A stretch of 64,000 nt of DNA from CALBPI01 sp045110335 (lineage in GTDB: Bacteria > Pseudomonadota > Gammaproteobacteria > Steroidobacterales > Woeseiaceae). Shown here in pieces: positions 62,196-64,000 of this stretch. Both the position numbers and the translations under genes were made by a program. The notes beneath the pieces were generated by a model. It saw nothing but the letters and a program-made list of their open reading frames with translations, searched no databases and had not been told where the DNA came from. The first letter of the stretch is position 1, and each line of letters starts with the position of its first letter. The DNA lies in the NCBI GenBank assembly GCA_045110335.1, contig JBGCGB010000006.1, forward strand, positions 1-64,000, in the 5' to 3' direction.

Positions 62196-62211
62196 CGACA
62201 AATAATTGTCG
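62196..62211. promoter_or_regulatory. palindrome in the hemB / ECF sigma factor divergent region
   Basis: A perfect inverted repeat CGACAA-ATAA-TTGTCG occupies 62196-62211 and abuts GATAAT (62211-62216), a possible -10 for the sigma-factor gene. Such a 6-4-6 dyad next to a promoter is a candidate operator. No matching regulator is identified. Confidence 0.4.
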
Positions 62212-62251
62212 ATAATGCAGAAATAAACAGCACAGATTCAGGGTCTATTGA

Positions 62252-62779
62252 ATGCAGGCGCAAAAAGTGGATAAAGCACGCCAGGCTAGGTTTGAACGAT
62301 TGGTCGGTACCTATCGTACGGATCTTTATCGTTACGCGTATTGGCTTAACCGTGATCCCCAGCTTGCAGAGGACGTCGTTCAGGACGCCATGATGAGGGC
62401 CTGGAAGTCGTTGGATGCATTGCGTGAGGATCAAGCGGCCAAGCCTTGGCTATTGACCATTGTGCGCCGCGAAAATGCCCGGTTTTTCGAGCGCAAGCGG
62501 CTTGAGACGGTAGATATTGATGAACTGGTGGGTGCGCCGACGATGCAGCTCGCCACGGAGGACGACACGGATAGTGGTGATCTGCAGCAAGCGATTTTCG
62601 CGTTGGATGAAGACTACCGTGAGCCTTTGGTACTACAAGTACTGATGGGGCATTCGACGAAAGAAATTGCCGAGATCATGGGTCTTAGTAATGGTGCGGT
62701 GTTGACGCGTCTGCACCGAGCCCGGAAAAAACTGATTGAAAATTTTGACCTCGGCGATGAGCAGTCACCGACGGATTGA
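62252..62779 (+). CDS. ECF-family RNA polymerase sigma factor
   Basis: The 175-aa protein has sigma region 2 (RFERLVGTYRTDLYRYAYWLNRDPQLAEDVVQDAMMRAWKSL pattern, residues ~15-55) and region 4 (DLQQAIFALDEDYREPLVLQVL and STKEIAEIMGLSNGAVLTRLHRARKKL helix-turn-helix). AGGG precedes the ATG. It overlaps the gene for its probable anti-sigma factor. The signal sensed and the target promoters are unknown. Confidence 0.93.
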   Translation: MQAQKVDKARQARFERLVGTYRTDLYRYAYWLNRDPQLAEDVVQDAMMRAWKSLDALREDQAAKPWLLTIVRRENARFFERKRLETVDIDELVGAPTMQLATEDDTDSGDLQQAIFALDEDYREPLVLQVLMGHSTKEIAEIMGLSNGAVLTRLHRARKKLIENFDLGDEQSPTD

Positions 62780-62787
62780 GAAAACAG

Positions 62788-63540
62788 ATGATGAATTGTG
62801 ATGAATTTAAGGCATCGGTCCTGGCAGAACCCGCAAAGGAATCTGACGACCTGACGGCGCATGCGGATAGCTGTCCGGATTGTACCCGGTTGCTCGACAA
62901 GGTGATGACGCTCGAACGGCGTCTGAGTACGGCACTATCAATTCCTGTGCCCGAATCTGTAACCGAGGCTTCGCTGCAGGACGTCATGGTTTCGGATGAC
63001 GAAGCGGTCGCTTCTAATGTCGTGGCATTGCCAACCCGTCGCCGTTCATCGGCACCGGTTTGGTTGGCTGCGGCTGCGTGCATGGCGTTAGTTGCCGTGT
63101 TCGTTATGCGGCAACCACAAGCGCCAGCGGCTGTTGATGGTCAGGCGCTGGCATCCGCTGTTGTTGAGCACATCGAACATGAACTGTATGCGATGCGTCC
63201 GGCGAGTACGCCAGTCAGCGATGCCAATTTGTTGTCGGTTTTATCGCCTGCTGGCAGCACGCTAGACGCGGATGCGCCACTGGTTAGCTATGCAAAAAGC
63301 TGTGTGATCGACGGCAAGCTCGTGCCGCATTTGGTGATGCAGGGAGCTAACGGGCCCGTTACCGTGCTGCTGATGCCGGAAACTCGCGTCGATGGCCCGG
63401 TGTCAATCATGCAAGGTGGTGTTGAGGGCGTTATTTTGCCGGTCGGCGACAGCGGCAGTATCGCGATCATCGGACGAGATGCAGCGAGTGTGGAGTCAGT
63501 TCGCGATGCCGCTTTGGATGCGATTGAGTTTTCGATCTAG
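62788..63540 (+). CDS. DUF3379 anti-sigma factor-like membrane protein
   Basis: I choose the ATG at 62788 (250 aa), preceded by GAG at a normal distance; a TTG at 62776 in the sigma gene is an alternative. The N-terminus MMNCDEFKASVLAEP and the HADSCPDCTRLLDKVMTLE segment form a zinc anti-sigma (ZAS-like, H-x3-C-x2-C) module. One transmembrane helix lies at about 90-110 (APVWLAAAACMALVAVFVM). The periplasmic domain follows. The arrangement with the ECF sigma gene suggests sigma/anti-sigma control. Confidence 0.88.
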   Translation: MMNCDEFKASVLAEPAKESDDLTAHADSCPDCTRLLDKVMTLERRLSTALSIPVPESVTEASLQDVMVSDDEAVASNVVALPTRRRSSAPVWLAAAACMALVAVFVMRQPQAPAAVDGQALASAVVEHIEHELYAMRPASTPVSDANLLSVLSPAGSTLDADAPLVSYAKSCVIDGKLVPHLVMQGANGPVTVLLMPETRVDGPVSIMQGGVEGVILPVGDSGSIAIIGRDAASVESVRDAALDAIEFSI

Positions 63541-63651
63541 CCCTTAGGTCTGTAGCGCTTCGTTTTTACGACAAGTCGCGGCTTTGTTTGACGGGTGGTG
63601 GATGGCGCGCTGCGATACAGTAATCCTATCGTAGCGAACCGGGAAACGACC

Positions 63652-64000
63652 ATGTCGACGACAATCAGAACACCAGAAAATACCTGCCCCTGGGCACTCG
63701 GTCATGGCGACGCGTATTTGCGCTACCACGATGATGAATGGGGTGTGCCAGTCACAGACGACGTTACGCTATTTGAGTTTTTGATTCTTGAAACCGCACA
63801 AGCCGGATTGTCGTGGGCCACGATACTGGGTAAACGACAAGGGTATGCCGATGCATTTGCCGGTTTCGACCCCATTGCTGTCGCTCAATTCGATGATCTG
63901 AAGCTGGAACAGCTGCGTGACAATGCCGGCATTGTAAGGAACAAGCTCAAGATACGCTCTGCGGTCACAAACGCTCGGTTATTTTTGGATGTGCAAAAAA
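63652..64000 (+). CDS. tag: DNA-3-methyladenine glycosylase I (C-terminus beyond window)
   Basis: The frame runs from the ATG at 63652 to the window end (116 codons) without a stop. It has the Tag signatures CPWALGHGDAYLRYHDDEWGVPV (zinc-binding Cys, Trp and substrate-pocket residues), LFEFLILETAQAGLSWATILGKRQGYADAFAGFD and the following RNKLKIRSAVTNA. Tag removes 3-methyladenine from alkylated DNA. The rest of the protein, with the His-x3-His zinc ligands, is outside the window. Confidence 0.95.
   Translation, partial: MSTTIRTPENTCPWALGHGDAYLRYHDDEWGVPVTDDVTLFEFLILETAQAGLSWATILGKRQGYADAFAGFDPIAVAQFDDLKLEQLRDNAGIVRNKLKIRSAVTNARLFLDVQK

Noticed and set aside
1..64000. CRISPR arrays, tRNA or rRNA genes, insertion sequences or prophage genes.
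   Set aside because: No regularly spaced repeats, transposase or integrase motifs, or tRNA-like cloverleaf were seen; intergenic gaps are all shorter than about 230 bases.

Overview
The window is a densely coded chromosomal segment (about 65 genes, no rRNA, tRNA, IS element or CRISPR array seen) of a Gammaproteobacterium. The evidence for that placement is the gene families and their neighbourhoods: oligopeptidase A, YceH, YajQ, YhiN, TfpX/TfpZ, phosphoenolpyruvate carboxylase ending in QNTG, a Mg-type HemB, a Gor-type glutathione reductase, YaaA, and an ECF sigma factor with a DUF3379 anti-sigma factor. Several lipoproteins and a TonB-dependent receptor fit a free-living, probably aquatic aerobe. 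I cannot name the genus.

Layout. 1-6323: the 5' part of a TonB-dependent receptor gene, an exported ADA2-like adenosine deaminase, a small membrane protein, a lipoprotein alpha/beta hydrolase and an MFS exporter-like protein. 6352-24661: the main feature, two divergent transcription units that together encode nucleoside and purine breakdown to ammonia. The minus-strand unit (2OG oxygenase, ribokinase, uraH, xdhA, xdhB, xdhC, puuD, puuE, uraD, allantoicase, allA) turns hypoxanthine/xanthine into urate, 5-hydroxyisourate, OHCU, allantoin, allantoate, ureidoglycolate and finally glyoxylate plus urea. The plus-strand unit (nucleoside hydrolase, ureDABCEFG, PhyH-family dioxygenase) frees bases from nucleosides and hydrolyses the urea. 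The 220-bp divergent region (17656-17875) carries a 10-bp direct repeat and an imperfect hairpin. 24670-32247: two divergent paralogous phosphoribosyltransferases, YceH, a DUF1272 protein, a YbjQ/YbjQ/M48/GST-N group, an unusual peroxiredoxin-like plus prolyl-hydroxylase-like fusion, and YhiN. 32402-45598: TfpX/TfpZ-like protein, two SLC13 permeases, DUF547 lipoprotein, MFS protein, ppc, yajQ, a TlpA-like lipoprotein, and a DUF885 lipoprotein.

45595-53828: a whole-pathway, unfused tryptophan operon trpL-E-G-D-C-F-B-A, followed by a DUF2007 gene, panD and yaaA. In front of trpE the sequence shows a 19-residue leader peptide with tandem Trp codons, an intrinsic terminator hairpin and an alternative antiterminator pairing, i.e. 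a classical ribosome-mediated attenuator; the best promoter would place the transcript start almost on the leader AUG. 53851-64000: HD-domain protein, oligopeptidase A, gor, a four-repeat DUF4397 lipoprotein, aroE, hemB, the ECF sigma/anti-sigma pair, and the 5' part of tag.

The most notable ideas are (i) the complete nucleoside-to-ammonia locus, with two different 2OG/Fe(II) oxygenases built into it whose substrates are not explained by the known pathway, (ii) the trp attenuator on an unfused seven-gene operon, and (iii) the peroxiredoxin/hydroxylase fusion lacking the peroxidatic cysteine.
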